Shown here one piece after another: positions 46,501 through 55,606 of a stretch of DNA of 64,000 nt. The notes beneath the pieces are model-generated. The model was not told where the DNA came from and did no database searches. It saw only the letters and a program-made list of their open reading frames with translations. Location: positions 1,550,001 to 1,614,000 of the forward strand of contig NZ_CP011807.3 of the NCBI RefSeq assembly GCF_001029105.3, written 5' to 3'. A program made the translations under genes and the position numbers. Positions within the stretch are counted from its first letter, which is position 1. The number at the start of each line of letters is the position of its first letter. This stretch comes from Pandoraea faecigallinarum (GTDB lineage Bacteria > Pseudomonadota > Gammaproteobacteria > Burkholderiales > Burkholderiaceae).

Positions 46501-46604
46501 CCAAACCCGGGTTCCTCGCGAATACGCTTACCCCCATCGTGGGCGACGCCAATTCGCAGACCCCCGAGGTGAAGTCGTTCCTCGTGAAGGTCGAGAAGGC
46601 ATAA
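43536..46604 (+). CDS. fdnG: formate dehydrogenase-N alpha subunit (selenoprotein) with in-frame amber codon
   Basis: A 1022-codon gene for the periplasmic molybdenum formate dehydrogenase catalytic subunit. The N-terminus has a perfect Tat motif SRRQFLK (residues 5-11). The first 4Fe-4S ligands are C51, C54, C58 and C93. Codon 197 is TGA in the context NQARV-U-HGPTVAGLAP, the known selenocysteine site of FdnG/FdoG, followed by a SECIS hairpin. Homology continues without shift to a normal C-terminus. In addition, codon 513 is TAG (45072-45074) in SLMKA-stop-WGDAATAENN, where relatives have a sense codon; a CAG-to-TAG transition is the simplest cause. If read as a stop, half of the enzyme is lost. 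ATG at 43536 follows GAGGAGAATT. Operon: fdnG-fdnH-fdnI-fdhE-selA-selB. Confidence 0.9.
44124..44156 (+). promoter_or_regulatory. selenocysteine UGA codon and SECIS hairpin
   Basis: The TGA at 44124-44126 is followed by CGG-T-GGCA (44137-44144), loop GGTCT (44145-44149) and TGCC-CCG (44150-44156). The GGUCU apical loop and bulged U are those bound by SelB in E. coli fdhF and fdnG, so UGA is almost certainly read as selenocysteine. Confidence 0.92.
45072..45074 (+). other. in-frame amber (TAG) codon inside fdnG
   Basis: TAG lies at codon 513, in frame with both the upstream selenocysteine region and the downstream half. The residues before (FYVSLMKA) and after (WGDAATAENNWGYDYL) align with FdnG/FdoG without a gap. 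It would truncate the protein unless suppressed, mis-sequenced or corrected. Confidence 0.85.
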
Positions 46605-46613
46605 GGGGGCGCC

Positions 46614-47564
46614 ATGGCATTGCAATCACTGGATATCAAACGGCGCTCGGCAACGACCTTGCCGTCGCCCTCGGTGCGCGAGGCGCACACGGGCGACGTC
46701 GCCAAACTCATCGACGTCTCGAAGTGCATCGGCTGCAAGGCATGTCAGACAGCCTGCATGGAGTGGAACGACCTGCGCGACGAAGTCGGGACCAATGTCG
46801 GCGTGTACGACAACCCGGCCGATCTGACGGCGGACTCGTGGACGCTCATGCGTTTTACCGAGTACGAAAACCCGAAGGGCGACCTGGAGTGGCTCATCCG
46901 CAAGGACGGCTGCATGCATTGCGAGGACCCGGGCTGCCTGAAGGCCTGCCCGTCGCCCGGCGCGATCGTGCAGTACGCCAACGGTATCGTCGATTTCCAC
47001 GAAGAAGCGTGTATCGGCTGCGGGTACTGCATTACCGGGTGCCCGTTCAACATCCCGCGTATCTCGCAGAAGGATCACAAGGCATACAAGTGCACGCTGT
47101 GTTCCGATCGCGTGTCCGTCGGGTTGGAGCCGGCATGCGTGAAGACGTGTCCGACCGGCGCGATCATGTTCGGCACCAAAGACGCCATGAAGGATCAGGC
47201 GGCCGAGCGTATCGAAGACCTGAAGTCGCGGGGCTTCGACAACGCGGGGCTGTACGATCCGGCCGGCGTGGGCGGCACGCACGTCATGTATGTGCTGCAT
47301 CACGCCGACAAGCCGTCGCTGTATCACGGTCTGCCGGACAATCCGCGCATCAGCCCGATGGTGACGTTCTGGAAGGGCATCGCCAAACCGCTGGGCGTGG
47401 CAGCGATGGCGCTCACCGCGCTTGCCGGCTTCTTCCACTACATCAAGACCGGTCCGAACGAAACGACCGGGGAAGATGAAGAAGAAGCCCGCCGGTACGA
47501 TGCATCCCGCAAGGGTAACGGTCCCGACGGTGAGAAGGGCGTTGTGACGCACGAGGAGGTCTGA
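46614..47564 (+). CDS. fdnH: formate dehydrogenase-N beta subunit, iron-sulfur
   Basis: A 316-residue electron-transfer subunit with four 4Fe-4S clusters: ferredoxin motifs [11 protein letters not shown] (near residue 38), [24 protein letters not shown] and [17 protein letters not shown] single C-terminal membrane helix (about residues 255-278, [19 protein letters not shown]) anchors it to the membrane. It carries electrons from FdnG to the cytochrome b subunit. The ATG follows GGGGGCGCC, 9 bp after the fdnG stop. It is intact even though fdnG has an amber codon. Confidence 0.95.
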   Translation: MALQSLDIKRRSATTLPSPSVREAHTGDVAKLIDVSKCIGCKACQTACMEWNDLRDEVGTNVGVYDNPADLTADSWTLMRFTEYENPKGDLEWLIRKDGCMHCEDPGCLKACPSPGAIVQYANGIVDFHEEACIGCGYCITGCPFNIPRISQKDHKAYKCTLCSDRVSVGLEPACVKTCPTGAIMFGTKDAMKDQAAERIEDLKSRGFDNAGLYDPAGVGGTHVMYVLHHADKPSLYHGLPDNPRISPMVTFWKGIAKPLGVAAMALTALAGFFHYIKTGPNETTGEDEEEARRYDASRKGNGPDGEKGVVTHEEV

Positions 47565-47566
47565 CC

Positions 47567-48214
47567 ATGGCGCATGAATCTTGCGATGGCGCGCGCGGCA
47601 AGGACGAACTGATCGAGCGGTACAACGCCGCGGAGCGCATCAACCACTGGATCGTTGCGGGAACGTTCATCCTGCTTGCACTGTCCGGGCTGGCGCTGTT
47701 CCATCCGTCGATGTTCTGGCTCACCAACCTGTTCGGCGGCGGGCCGTGGACACGGATTCTCCATCCGTTCGTCGGCCTTGTGATGTTCGTCGCGTTTCTC
47801 TGGCTGGCGTTGCGGCTCGGCCGCTACAACAAGTTCGAGCCGCGCGACACCGAGTGGATGAAGAACATCGGCGACGTGCTCAACAATCGCGAAGAACATC
47901 TGCCTGAAGTCGGGCGTTACAACGCCGGGCAGAAGCTGCTGTTCTACGTGATGGTGCTGTGCATGATCGGCCTGTTGCTCTCGGGCATCGTGATCTGGCG
48001 CGCGTATTTCGCGTTCTACTTCCCGATCTGGGTGATTCGTCTGGCCTCGGACGTGCACGCGGTGTGTGCATTCGTATTGATTTGCGGCATCATTACGCAC
48101 ATCTACGCGGCGATCTGGATCAAGGGCTCCGTGCGCGCCATGACGCGTGGTACCGTCACCCGCGGCTGGGCGTGGAAACACCATCGCGCCTGGTACAAGC
48201 AGCTCAACAAATAA
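47567..48214 (+). CDS. fdnI: formate dehydrogenase-N gamma subunit, cytochrome b
   Basis: A 215-residue membrane cytochrome b with four helices and a His-containing N-terminus (LIERYNAAERINHW) used for heme ligation. It passes electrons from formate to quinone. Its ATG lies 2 bp after the fdnH stop, with GAGGAGGTCTGACC overlapping it, so expression is coupled. Intact and full length. Confidence 0.94.
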   Translation: MAHESCDGARGKDELIERYNAAERINHWIVAGTFILLALSGLALFHPSMFWLTNLFGGGPWTRILHPFVGLVMFVAFLWLALRLGRYNKFEPRDTEWMKNIGDVLNNREEHLPEVGRYNAGQKLLFYVMVLCMIGLLLSGIVIWRAYFAFYFPIWVIRLASDVHAVCAFVLICGIITHIYAAIWIKGSVRAMTRGTVTRGWAWKHHRAWYKQLNK

Positions 48215-48260
48215 GTCCGGCCGTGTGCGGTGGCCGGACACTCTTACGAGGCCGGCCACC

Positions 48261-49292
48261 TTGCAACGCATTCTCGAACCCGGGCAGATCGAGTCTCTCG
48301 ATCGCACCTCCATTCCCCGCCTGCGCATGCCGCAACGCGCCGAAGTCTTTTCGGCGCGCGCGGCGCGTTTGCGCCAACTGGCCGACGCTCATCCGCTGGG
48401 CGATTACCTGCGGCTCATGGCCGCACTTGTCGACGCGCAGCAACGTGTGCTCGACAACTTTCAGGCCGAGCGTCCCTCTGCCGGCTCGATCGAACAGGCG
48501 CAGCGGCACTGCATGCCGCTGGTGCCCGCCACCGGCGGTTACGACGCGGGCCGCTGGCAGCCGTTGCTCACGCCGCTGCTCGACGCGGTGGCTGCGCAGC
48601 CCGGCCTGCCCACGGCCGTGAAGGGCGTGATCGAGCGCGTTCGCGCGGCCGATCCGGCGGCGCTCGAAGCCGGTGCGCAAGCGTTGCTCGCCGGGCATGG
48701 CAAGGGCGTGGATGCCGCGAGCGCACCGTTCCTGATGGCGGCGCTGCAAGTGCTCTGGACCGGCGTGGCGAGCACGTTCGATGCCGGTGAAGTGCCGATG
48801 CTCGACGTGCCCAATGTCTGCCCGGTGTGCGGGACACTGCCTGTGGCGAGCGTCGTTCGCATCGGCGGCGCGCACGAGGGCTATCGTTATCTGTGTTGTG
48901 GCCTGTGCGCGACCGAGTGGCACATGGTGCGGGTGAAATGCACGCACTGCGAAGCGAGCGAGCACGTCGCGTATCACGTCGTCGACACGGCAGGCGATGC
49001 CGCCGCCTCGGGCGAGGAAGTCGCTGCGCTCGACGGCGGCATTCTCAAGGGCGCGGACGGGCGTCCGAAACTCGACGGGGCGGCCAAGCGAGTTGCCTCA
49101 TCGCCGATTCGCGCCGAGTCGTGCGACGACTGCCATAGCTATCGCAAGATCTTCTATCAGGACAAGGACCCGTTCGTGGAACCGGTCGCCGACGACCTCG
49201 CCAGCCTCGCACTCGATGTGCTCATGGGCGAAGCGGGTTACGCGCGGGCCAACGGGAATCCGTTGCTCTGGCAAAACGCCGAAGACGCCTGA
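48261..49292 (+). CDS. fdhE: formate dehydrogenase accessory protein FdhE
   Basis: A 343-residue protein required for formation of active formate dehydrogenase; four CxxC zinc-type motifs are visible: CPVCGTLP, CCGLCATEW, CTHCEASE and CDDCHSY. It probably binds the selenoenzyme during maturation. The TTG at 48261 (LQRILEPGQIESLDR) is chosen because an ACGAGG-like site precedes it and the upstream in-frame reading to 48147 is atypical. It overlaps the first in-frame selA ATG at the stop, so the operon continues into selA. Confidence 0.9.
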   Translation: MQRILEPGQIESLDRTSIPRLRMPQRAEVFSARAARLRQLADAHPLGDYLRLMAALVDAQQRVLDNFQAERPSAGSIEQAQRHCMPLVPATGGYDAGRWQPLLTPLLDAVAAQPGLPTAVKGVIERVRAADPAALEAGAQALLAGHGKGVDAASAPFLMAALQVLWTGVASTFDAGEVPMLDVPNVCPVCGTLPVASVVRIGGAHEGYRYLCCGLCATEWHMVRVKCTHCEASEHVAYHVVDTAGDAAASGEEVAALDGGILKGADGRPKLDGAAKRVASSPIRAESCDDCHSYRKIFYQDKDPFVEPVADDLASLALDVLMGEAGYARANGNPLLWQNAEDA

Positions 49293-49309
49293 TGGGCAAG
49301 GAGACGGCG

Positions 49310-50740
49310 ATGTCCGGGTACGAGGGGGCGCGGGCGGGTGCGGCGGATTTGCCGTCGCTCGATCGTTTGCTGGGAATGCCCGAATTTCAGGCGGCGCTGG
49401 CCGACTTCGGCCGCACGCAGGTCACAGCGGCCTTGCGACGCGACCTCGACGTGCGCCGTGCGGCGGCGCTTGCGGGCACGCTCACGCACGATGCGCTCAC
49501 GCCATCGGCGTTCGGCGCACGTGTCCTGAGCGCATTGACCGAACGCAACCGCGCGACGCTGCGTCCCGTCTTCAATCTCACCGGCACGGTGCTGCACACC
49601 AATCTCGGGCGGGCGATGTTGCCCGAGGCGGCCATCGAGTCGGTGTTGCAGGCGCTCACGTCGCCGGCCAATCTCGAATTCGATCTGGCGACGGGCGGCC
49701 GCGGCGATCGCGACGATCTCGTCGCGCCGCTGCTGTGCGAGTTGACGGGCGGGGAGGCGGCGACCGTCGTCAACAACAATGCGGCCGCCGTGCTGCTGAT
49801 GCTCGCTACCCTGGCCCGGCGCCGCGAGGTCGTGGTCTCGCGCGGCGAACTGGTGGAGATCGGCGGCGCGTTCCGCATTCCCGACATCATGACGCACGCG
49901 GGCGCAAAGCTTGTGGAGGTCGGCACGACCAATCGTACCCACGCGGCCGACTATCGCAATGCCATCGGCGACCGGACGGCGCTGCTCATGAAGGTGCATT
50001 GCAGCAACTACGAAGTGACGGGCTTCACCAAGAGCGTGGACGTAGCCGAAGTCGTGGCCATTGCGAAGCCGCATGGCGTGCCGGTGGCCGTGGACCTCGG
50101 CAGCGGCACGCTCGCGCCGATGGAGCGATGGGGCCTGCCGCACGAGACGACCGTGCAGGAGACGATTGCCGCCGGCGCGGATCTCGTCACGTTCTCCGGC
50201 GACAAGCTGCTCGGTGGCCCGCAGGCGGGCATGATCGTCGGGCGTAAGGATCTCGTCGCCAGGATCAAGAAGCATCCCCTCAAACGCGCACTTCGGGTAG
50301 GCAAGCTCACGCTCGCGGCGCTGGAGCCGGTGCTGCGCCTCTATCGCGATCCCGAGCACTTGAGCGAACGGCTCACGACGCTGCGTCTGCTCACACGCAC
50401 GCGTGCCGACATGGCGGCGCAGGCCGAACGTCTGGTGCCGGTGCTGGCGAACGCGCTTGGTGAGGACTACACCGTGAGCGCTGCGCCGATGGTCAGCCAG
50501 ATCGGCAGCGGCGCGTTGCCGGTCGAGCAACTCCCGAGCTACGGACTGGCCATTACGCCGGCCGGTGGCGGCAAACGCGGCGCCGGACGCGCGCTCGCGA
50601 GGCTGGAGGCGGCGCTGCGCGGGCTGCCGTATCCGGTGATCGGACGCATCGCCGAGCAGACGCTCTGGCTCGACCTGCGCTGCCTGGAGGCGCACGACGA
50701 AGCCCGTCTATCGTTGCAGTTCGCGGAGCTTCGCGCATGA
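49310..50740 (+). CDS. selA: L-seryl-tRNA(Sec) selenium transferase
   Basis: A 476-residue PLP-dependent enzyme that converts seryl-tRNA(Sec) to selenocysteyl-tRNA(Sec) with selenophosphate. The PLP Lys lies in [13 protein letters not shown], and the N-terminal motif [14 protein letters not shown] is typical. ATG 49310 is preceded by AAGGAGACGGCG; an upstream ATG at 49292 overlapping the fdhE stop has weaker spacing. It overlaps selB by 4 bp (50737-50740). Together with selB and selC it forms a selenocysteine machinery next to its client gene fdnG; selD is not in this window. Confidence 0.95.
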   Translation: MSGYEGARAGAADLPSLDRLLGMPEFQAALADFGRTQVTAALRRDLDVRRAAALAGTLTHDALTPSAFGARVLSALTERNRATLRPVFNLTGTVLHTNLGRAMLPEAAIESVLQALTSPANLEFDLATGGRGDRDDLVAPLLCELTGGEAATVVNNNAAAVLLMLATLARRREVVVSRGELVEIGGAFRIPDIMTHAGAKLVEVGTTNRTHAADYRNAIGDRTALLMKVHCSNYEVTGFTKSVDVAEVVAIAKPHGVPVAVDLGSGTLAPMERWGLPHETTVQETIAAGADLVTFSGDKLLGGPQAGMIVGRKDLVARIKKHPLKRALRVGKLTLAALEPVLRLYRDPEHLSERLTTLRLLTRTRADMAAQAERLVPVLANALGEDYTVSAAPMVSQIGSGALPVEQLPSYGLAITPAGGGKRGAGRALARLEAALRGLPYPVIGRIAEQTLWLDLRCLEAHDEARLSLQFAELRA

Positions 50741-52647
50741 TCGTCGGCACGGCGGGACACATCGACCACGGCAAAACGAGCCTCGTTCGCGCGCTGACCG
50801 GTGTCGACACGGATCGGCTCAAGGAGGAAAAGGCGCGCGGCATTTCCATCGAACTGGGCTATGCCTATACCCCGTTGCCCGATGGCGAAGTGCTCGGCTT
50901 CATCGATGTGCCCGGGCACGAGAAGCTGATTCACACGATGGCGGCCGGGGCGGCCGGCATCGACTTCGCACTGCTCGTGGTCGCGGCGGACGACGGCATC
51001 ATGCCGCAGACACGCGAGCATCTTGCCATTCTGACGATGCTCGGCGTGAAGCGCGGTGTCGTTGCGTTGTCGAAGGCCGACCGTGTGGATGCGGCGCGTC
51101 TTGCCGCGGTGACGCAGGAGATCGGGCACTGGCTCGCCGGCACACCGCTCGCGCAATCGGACGTGATACCGGTGTCGGCGACGACGCCCGGCGACGCCGG
51201 CGTATCGGCGTTGCGCGAGCATCTGACGCGGGCGGCGGGGGCGTTGCTGGCCTCGGGCAATGCGGCGCGTCGCGACGGCGCGCTGTTCCGTCTGGCCGTC
51301 GACCGTGTCTTCACGCTTGCCGGACACGGCACGGTGGTGACGGGCACGGCGTTCGCGGGCACAGTGCGCGTGGGGGATACGTTGACGGTCATGCCGCAGG
51401 GGCTGCCGGTGCGTGTGCGTAGCATCCACGCACAGAATCGCGCTGTCGAAGCGGGCAGGGCGGGCGAGCGTTGCGCGCTGAATCTGGCCGGCATCGAGCG
51501 CGATCAGTTGCGCCGGGGCGACTGGATCGCCGCCTCGGGCCTGTGTGCGCCGTCGACCCATGTGGACGTCGAACTGCATTGGCTCGAAGGCAGCGCACCG
51601 CTCACGCAATGGTTCCCGCTGCACGTGCATCTGGGCACGACGCACGTGCAGGCGCGCACGGTGTTGCTGGACGGCGATACGCTCGCGCCCGGCGAATCGA
51701 TGCGTGTGCAACTGGTATTCGACACGCCTGTGTGTACGATGCCCGGCGATCGCTTCATCGTGCGCAACCCGCAGGCGACGGCGACCGTGGGCGGCGGGCG
51801 CGTGCTCGATCCGGCTGCCCCCGAGCGCAAGCGCCGGTCGGCGGCGCGGCTCGCGTGGCTCGACGCGCTCGCACACTCCCTCGACGACGGCGGGCTGGAA
51901 GCCTTGCTCGCACAATCGCCATTCGGTCTGACGAGCGCGCAGGTCGTCGCATTGACGGGGTTGCCGGCAGCGCAATGGGCGTGGCCGTCCGACGCCGTGG
52001 TGCATGCGCTCACGGACGGCGAATCGCTGGCGTTTGCACGACACGCGTGGGAGGTCATGCGCACGCGCGTGCTTGCGTCGCTGGGCGACTATCACGCTCG
52101 CATGCCCGATGAGCCGGGGCTCGACGCCGCCCGTCTGGGGCGTATGATCTGGCCCTCGCTGGACGCCGGGCGCTGGCGTGCGATCGTGCAGGCATTGTTG
52201 AGCGAAGGTTCGCTCGCGCGCACGGGGGCGTGGTGGCACCTGCCCACCCACCGCGTGGAGATGACACAGGAAGAGCAGGCGCTGGCCGAGGCGCTGTTGC
52301 CGAAGGTGGCACAGGGGCGCTTCGATCCGCCGTGGGTGCGCGACATGGGGCGTGAGTTGAACGTGCCGGAAGATCGGGTGCGCTCGGTGCTGCGCAAGCT
52401 TGCGCGACAGGGCCGCGTGCATCAGATCGTCAAGGATCTGTTCTACGACGACGCGTGCGTGCAGACGTTGGCCGCAATGATCGCGCACGCAAGCGGCAAG
52501 GTGGAGGCCGGTGCCTTTCGGGATGCGACGGGACTGGGCCGCAAGCGCGCGATTCAGATTCTGGAGTTCTTCGATCGCGCGGGATATACTCGCCGCGTTG
52601 GCGATTTGCACGTTCGCCGTCCCGGCGTGGAATGGGGTGCGGCGTAG
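50737..52647 (+). CDS. selB: selenocysteine-specific elongation factor SelB
   Basis: A 636-residue GTPase: G1 motif [12 protein letters not shown] (residues 4-15), DVPGHE (about 68-73) and SKAD (about 111-114), three EF-Tu-like domains, then winged-helix domains at the C-terminus (about residues 380-636) that bind the SECIS hairpin. It delivers Sec-tRNA(Sec) to UGA codons followed by a SECIS, such as the one in fdnG. ATG overlaps the selA stop, so translation is coupled. Confidence 0.96.
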   Translation: MIVGTAGHIDHGKTSLVRALTGVDTDRLKEEKARGISIELGYAYTPLPDGEVLGFIDVPGHEKLIHTMAAGAAGIDFALLVVAADDGIMPQTREHLAILTMLGVKRGVVALSKADRVDAARLAAVTQEIGHWLAGTPLAQSDVIPVSATTPGDAGVSALREHLTRAAGALLASGNAARRDGALFRLAVDRVFTLAGHGTVVTGTAFAGTVRVGDTLTVMPQGLPVRVRSIHAQNRAVEAGRAGERCALNLAGIERDQLRRGDWIAASGLCAPSTHVDVELHWLEGSAPLTQWFPLHVHLGTTHVQARTVLLDGDTLAPGESMRVQLVFDTPVCTMPGDRFIVRNPQATATVGGGRVLDPAAPERKRRSAARLAWLDALAHSLDDGGLEALLAQSPFGLTSAQVVALTGLPAAQWAWPSDAVVHALTDGESLAFARHAWEVMRTRVLASLGDYHARMPDEPGLDAARLGRMIWPSLDAGRWRAIVQALLSEGSLARTGAWWHLPTHRVEMTQEEQALAEALLPKVAQGRFDPPWVRDMGRELNVPEDRVRSVLRKLARQGRVHQIVKDLFYDDACVQTLAAMIAHASGKVEAGAFRDATGLGRKRAIQILEFFDRAGYTRRVGDLHVRRPGVEWGAA

Positions 52648-52708
52648 TCCGAATCACAGCATCGAAGGCAAGGCTTCGCGCGGTGCGCGCACGCTTGTCC
52701 CACCCTCG

Positions 52709-52724
52709 AGCAAATGAATTTGCT
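52709..52724. promoter_or_regulatory. short perfect inverted repeat just upstream of selC
   Basis: AGCAAAT (52709-52715) and ATTTGCT (52718-52724) are separated by only 2 bp, too tight for an RNA hairpin loop, so a protein-binding site or promoter feature is more likely. It ends 9 bp before the tRNA. Confidence 0.4.
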
Positions 52725-52733
52725 TCGTCCGAA

Positions 52734-52829
52734 GGAAGGCATCCGTATCCGGTGATGCGGCCGGGCTTCAAACCCGGTTGGGGGCGTCAGACGCTCCCAG
52801 GTCGGTTCGACTCCGGCTGCTTTCCGCCA
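52734..52829 (+). tRNA. selC: tRNA-Sec (anticodon TCA)
   Basis: A 96-nt tRNA with the selenocysteine hallmarks: an 8-bp acceptor stem (GGAAGGCA paired with TGCTTTCC, one G-T pair), an anticodon stem-loop CCGGGCTTCAAACCCGG with TCA at 52768-52770, a long variable arm (GGGGGCGTCAGACGCTCCC) and the T loop GGTTCGACTCC, ending with encoded GCCA. It lies 86 bp after the selB stop on the same strand. It is needed for SelA/SelB decoding of the fdnG UGA. Confidence 0.96.
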
Positions 52830-52945
52830 CGACATTCAAACGCGCCCGACGGCGCCGCGCAACGATGCGCTCAAGCACGCCCCAACGCATGTCACCCATG
52901 CATGCCATCAACGCACGCTAAGTACTAACGCTAATATCCGAAGCT

Positions 52946-52972
52946 ATAACACGCATATAGTATGGTCGTTAT
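52946..52972. promoter_or_regulatory. operator-like site upstream of the amine oxidase cluster
   Basis: ATAAC (52946-52950) and GTTAT (52968-52972) are 17 bp apart and bracket CGCATA-TAG-TATG (52952-52964). The same architecture, with the same N17 spacing, is found at 59226-59252 between the transporter and dioxygenase operon. The remaining gap to 53378 shows a 7-codon ORF with a strong ribosome site (53202-53228, AAGGAGACATC before ATG), possibly a leader, and nothing else. Confidence 0.65.
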
Positions 52973-53378
52973 GGTGGCGGGCGAGCCAAGTGCGACGGCA
53001 AGCAAGCATACCCGATTCCCTTGAGCAGGATTGGCTCCGCAGTGCAGTGCCGGCGTGATTCCCATTCGACCGGCCGCATTCCCCCCGGAGCACGCAATCG
53101 GCCGGCTCTGTGGGAGACGTTTCACGAGAAGACAAGAACCCGGCGTTACGACGGCACAAGACCGTCGGGCTTGCCCAGGATTTCGCGCTTAAGGAGACAT
53201 CATGCAGTCCTCTGGTCACTCCCCCTGAGCCTTCTCACTATCCCCCGTTTTCGTTCGCTGAGGCGCTGCATGCGCTTGCCGGTTGCGCTCGTCCGTAAGG
53301 TCGTGGCGCGCCGTGGCACATCAGGCGCACGGCGTTGGCATTCGCGACAGGTTGCATCATCCAAGAGTGAGGAGAGTC

Positions 53379-55022
53379 ATGTCAGACGCGCAACAAACCA
53401 CGGGTAAGTCGTTCGGTTCGATGGATTCGATTGCAGGCGCAGGTACACGGGGCGGCGGGCGCGCTTTGCGGCGCCGGGATTTCCTGATGCGCACGCTGGC
53501 GATCGGCGGCAGTGGCCTCATGCTGGCCACGATGAAGGCATGGGGCGTCGACCTTGCGTCGGTACGTACGTCCCCGCCGCGATTGTCCGGCAGCGGACGC
53601 GGCAAGCGCGTCGTCATTCTGGGCGCGGGTCTTGCCGGCATGACCGCGGCGTACGAGCTCTCGAAGCTGGGCTACCAGTGCGAGATCGTCGAAGCGCGCG
53701 GCTTTGCCGGTGGGCGTTGTCAGACGGCACGCCGCGGCTTCGAGCTCACCGAGTTGGGCGGCGAGCGTCAGGTCTGCAACTTCGACGAAGGTCAATACAT
53801 CAACCACGGCCCGTGGCGCATTCCGTTCTGCCAGCAGTCCACGCTGCACTACACGCGCGAATTCGGCGTGCCGCTCGAACTCTTCAACAACGACAACGAC
53901 GCGGCCTACGTCTATAAGGAAAACATCGACGGTCCCCTGGCGGGTAAGCGCCTGCGCCAGTTCGAGATCAAAGCGGACATGCGCGGCTACACCGACGAAC
54001 TTTTCGCCAAGACGTTGCGCGCGGGCAAGCTCAACGACCAGATCAGCGAGGGCGACAAGGCGCTGCTGCTCGACTACCTCGTGCACGAAGGCTATCTGAA
54101 CAAGAAAGACCTCGACTATAAGGGCACGTCGGCACGCGGCTACAAGACATACCCGGGCGTGCAGGCCGGTGAGCTCACCGATCCGCTGCAATTCGGCGAT
54201 CTGCTCAAGTCGAAGCTCGGCAACATCTACCGCTCCGCCAACGGTATCGAACAACAACAGACGATGCTTCAGGCCGTGGGCGGCATGGATCACATCGCCA
54301 AGGCGTTCGAAGCCCGCACGAAGAAGATGATCCGCTACAACACCGAGGTCGTGAGCCTGCGCAACACCGAGAGCGGCGTGACGTTGCAGTGCAAGGATAC
54401 GCGCACCGGTGCCGCCCGCACGGTCAACGGCGATTTCTGTCTTTGCACGATCCCGCTGTCGGTGCTCAAACAGATCGACACCGACTTCTCCGACGGCTTC
54501 AAGGACGCCATGCAAGTGGCGTACGAGCCCGTCGGCAAGCTGGGTGTGCAGATGAAGCGGCGATTTTGGGAAGAGGATCACTTCATCTACGGCGGTCACA
54601 TTCAGACCGACATCAAGGGCGCCACGCTCATCTCGCTGCCGTCGACCAATTGGCAGGGGAAGAAAGGCACGCTGCTGGCCTACTACAACTTCGGCGCGAC
54701 GGCTGCGCAGATCAGCGCGATGTCACAGAAGGAGCGCACCGAGTTCGGTCTGGCCGCGGGCGAAAAGGTGTTTCCGGGACAGTATCGCGACTCGGCCGAA
54801 TCGTCGTTCTCGGTGGCCTGGCATCGCGTGAAGTACAACCTCGGGGGCTGGGCCGACTGGAGCGAAGCCGCACGCCGCACCGCCTATCCCCGTCTGCTAA
54901 AGGGAGAGGGCCGCACGCTGCTGGCGGGCGAACACATGAGCCATCTGAATGGCTGGCAGGCCGGTGCGATCGAATCGGCCAGGCATCAAATCGAGCAGTT
55001 GCACGCCCGCCTGAGCACGTGA
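53379..55022 (+). CDS. Tat-exported flavin-dependent amine oxidase/dehydrogenase
   Basis: A 547-residue FAD-containing oxidoreductase of the monoamine oxidase family. The N-terminus carries a Tat motif in RRRDFLMRTLAIGGSGLML (about residues 29-47), the Rossmann FAD motif GKRVVILGAGLAGMTAAYEL (about 74-93) and a second FAD/C-terminal motif TLLAGEHMSHLNGWQAGAIE. The ATG at 53379 follows GAGGAGAGTC. It precedes a cytochrome c and a Rid protein, so it probably acts as a periplasmic amine dehydrogenase using cytochrome c as electron acceptor rather than O2, as known for nicotine-degrading NicA2 with its cytochrome CycN. Substrate unknown. Confidence 0.85.
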   Translation: MSDAQQTTGKSFGSMDSIAGAGTRGGGRALRRRDFLMRTLAIGGSGLMLATMKAWGVDLASVRTSPPRLSGSGRGKRVVILGAGLAGMTAAYELSKLGYQCEIVEARGFAGGRCQTARRGFELTELGGERQVCNFDEGQYINHGPWRIPFCQQSTLHYTREFGVPLELFNNDNDAAYVYKENIDGPLAGKRLRQFEIKADMRGYTDELFAKTLRAGKLNDQISEGDKALLLDYLVHEGYLNKKDLDYKGTSARGYKTYPGVQAGELTDPLQFGDLLKSKLGNIYRSANGIEQQQTMLQAVGGMDHIAKAFEARTKKMIRYNTEVVSLRNTESGVTLQCKDTRTGAARTVNGDFCLCTIPLSVLKQIDTDFSDGFKDAMQVAYEPVGKLGVQMKRRFWEEDHFIYGGHIQTDIKGATLISLPSTNWQGKKGTLLAYYNFGATAAQISAMSQKERTEFGLAAGEKVFPGQYRDSAESSFSVAWHRVKYNLGGWADWSEAARRTAYPRLLKGEGRTLLAGEHMSHLNGWQAGAIESARHQIEQLHARLST

Positions 55023-55090
55023 GTGCGAGGCGACGCTCAGGGCGTTGGAGCGAAGTCAGTGGTAGTCAGAAAAAGTACAGGAGTGAGGCA

Positions 55091-55477
55091 ATGAAAAAGT
55101 TGTGGTCGATCGCGTTGTTCGGTTTGGTGACGGGTATTTCGCACGCGCAGACACCGTCGGGCAAAACCCTCTTCGGTAACAACTGCGCGGCTTGCCATCA
55201 GGCCGGCGGTCAAGGCATTCCCGGCGCGTTTCCCGCCCTCAAGGGCGACAAGTTCGTGCTGGGCGATCCCGACAAAGTCGTCGAGACCGTGATTGGCGGA
55301 CGTGGCGGCATGCCGACGTTCAATTCGTCGCTCAACGATACGCAGATCGCAGCCGTCGTGACCTTTATTCGCGGCGAATGGGGCAACAACGCGGCGCCGG
55401 TGTCGGTCGAGCAGGTCGCGGCCGTGCGCAAGACCGTCGCGGCGAAGGAAGGGGAAGGCGGCACCAAGGGCAATTGA
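55091..55477 (+). CDS. periplasmic c-type cytochrome
   Basis: A 128-residue cytochrome c with an N-terminal signal peptide (MKKLWSIALFGLVTGISHA, cleavage near residue 19) and a single heme site CAACH (C32, C35, H36); the axial Met is probably in GGMPTF (about residue 74). It lies 68 bp downstream of the amine oxidase and upstream of the Rid gene. Its size and placement suggest it accepts electrons from the oxidase and passes them to the respiratory chain. ATG at 55091 follows AGGAGTGAGGCA. Confidence 0.9.
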   Translation: MKKLWSIALFGLVTGISHAQTPSGKTLFGNNCAACHQAGGQGIPGAFPALKGDKFVLGDPDKVVETVIGGRGGMPTFNSSLNDTQIAAVVTFIRGEWGNNAAPVSVEQVAAVRKTVAAKEGEGGTKGN

Positions 55478-55606
55478 TGCTCCCGGCGTGCCGCGCCGTT
55501 GGGCGGCACGCCGGATACCGGTCGCAGCATCGACAGTCTCGCGCCGGGAATGTCGGCGCGCGTGCAAGACGTGCGCGCCATCAATTCAACCATTTCAGGA
55601 ACCCAT

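Noticed and set aside
45147..46604. The second half of fdnG as an independent gene starting at the ATG at 45147
   Set aside because: There is no ribosome-binding site, and the fragment lacks the N-terminal signal, the first iron-sulfur cluster and the selenocysteine; it is simply the in-frame continuation of fdnG.
43512..46625. A 1037-codon open frame antisense to fdnG
   Set aside because: It is also a GC-rich shadow. The sense strand shows continuous homology to FdnG with cofactor motifs; the antisense protein resembles nothing.
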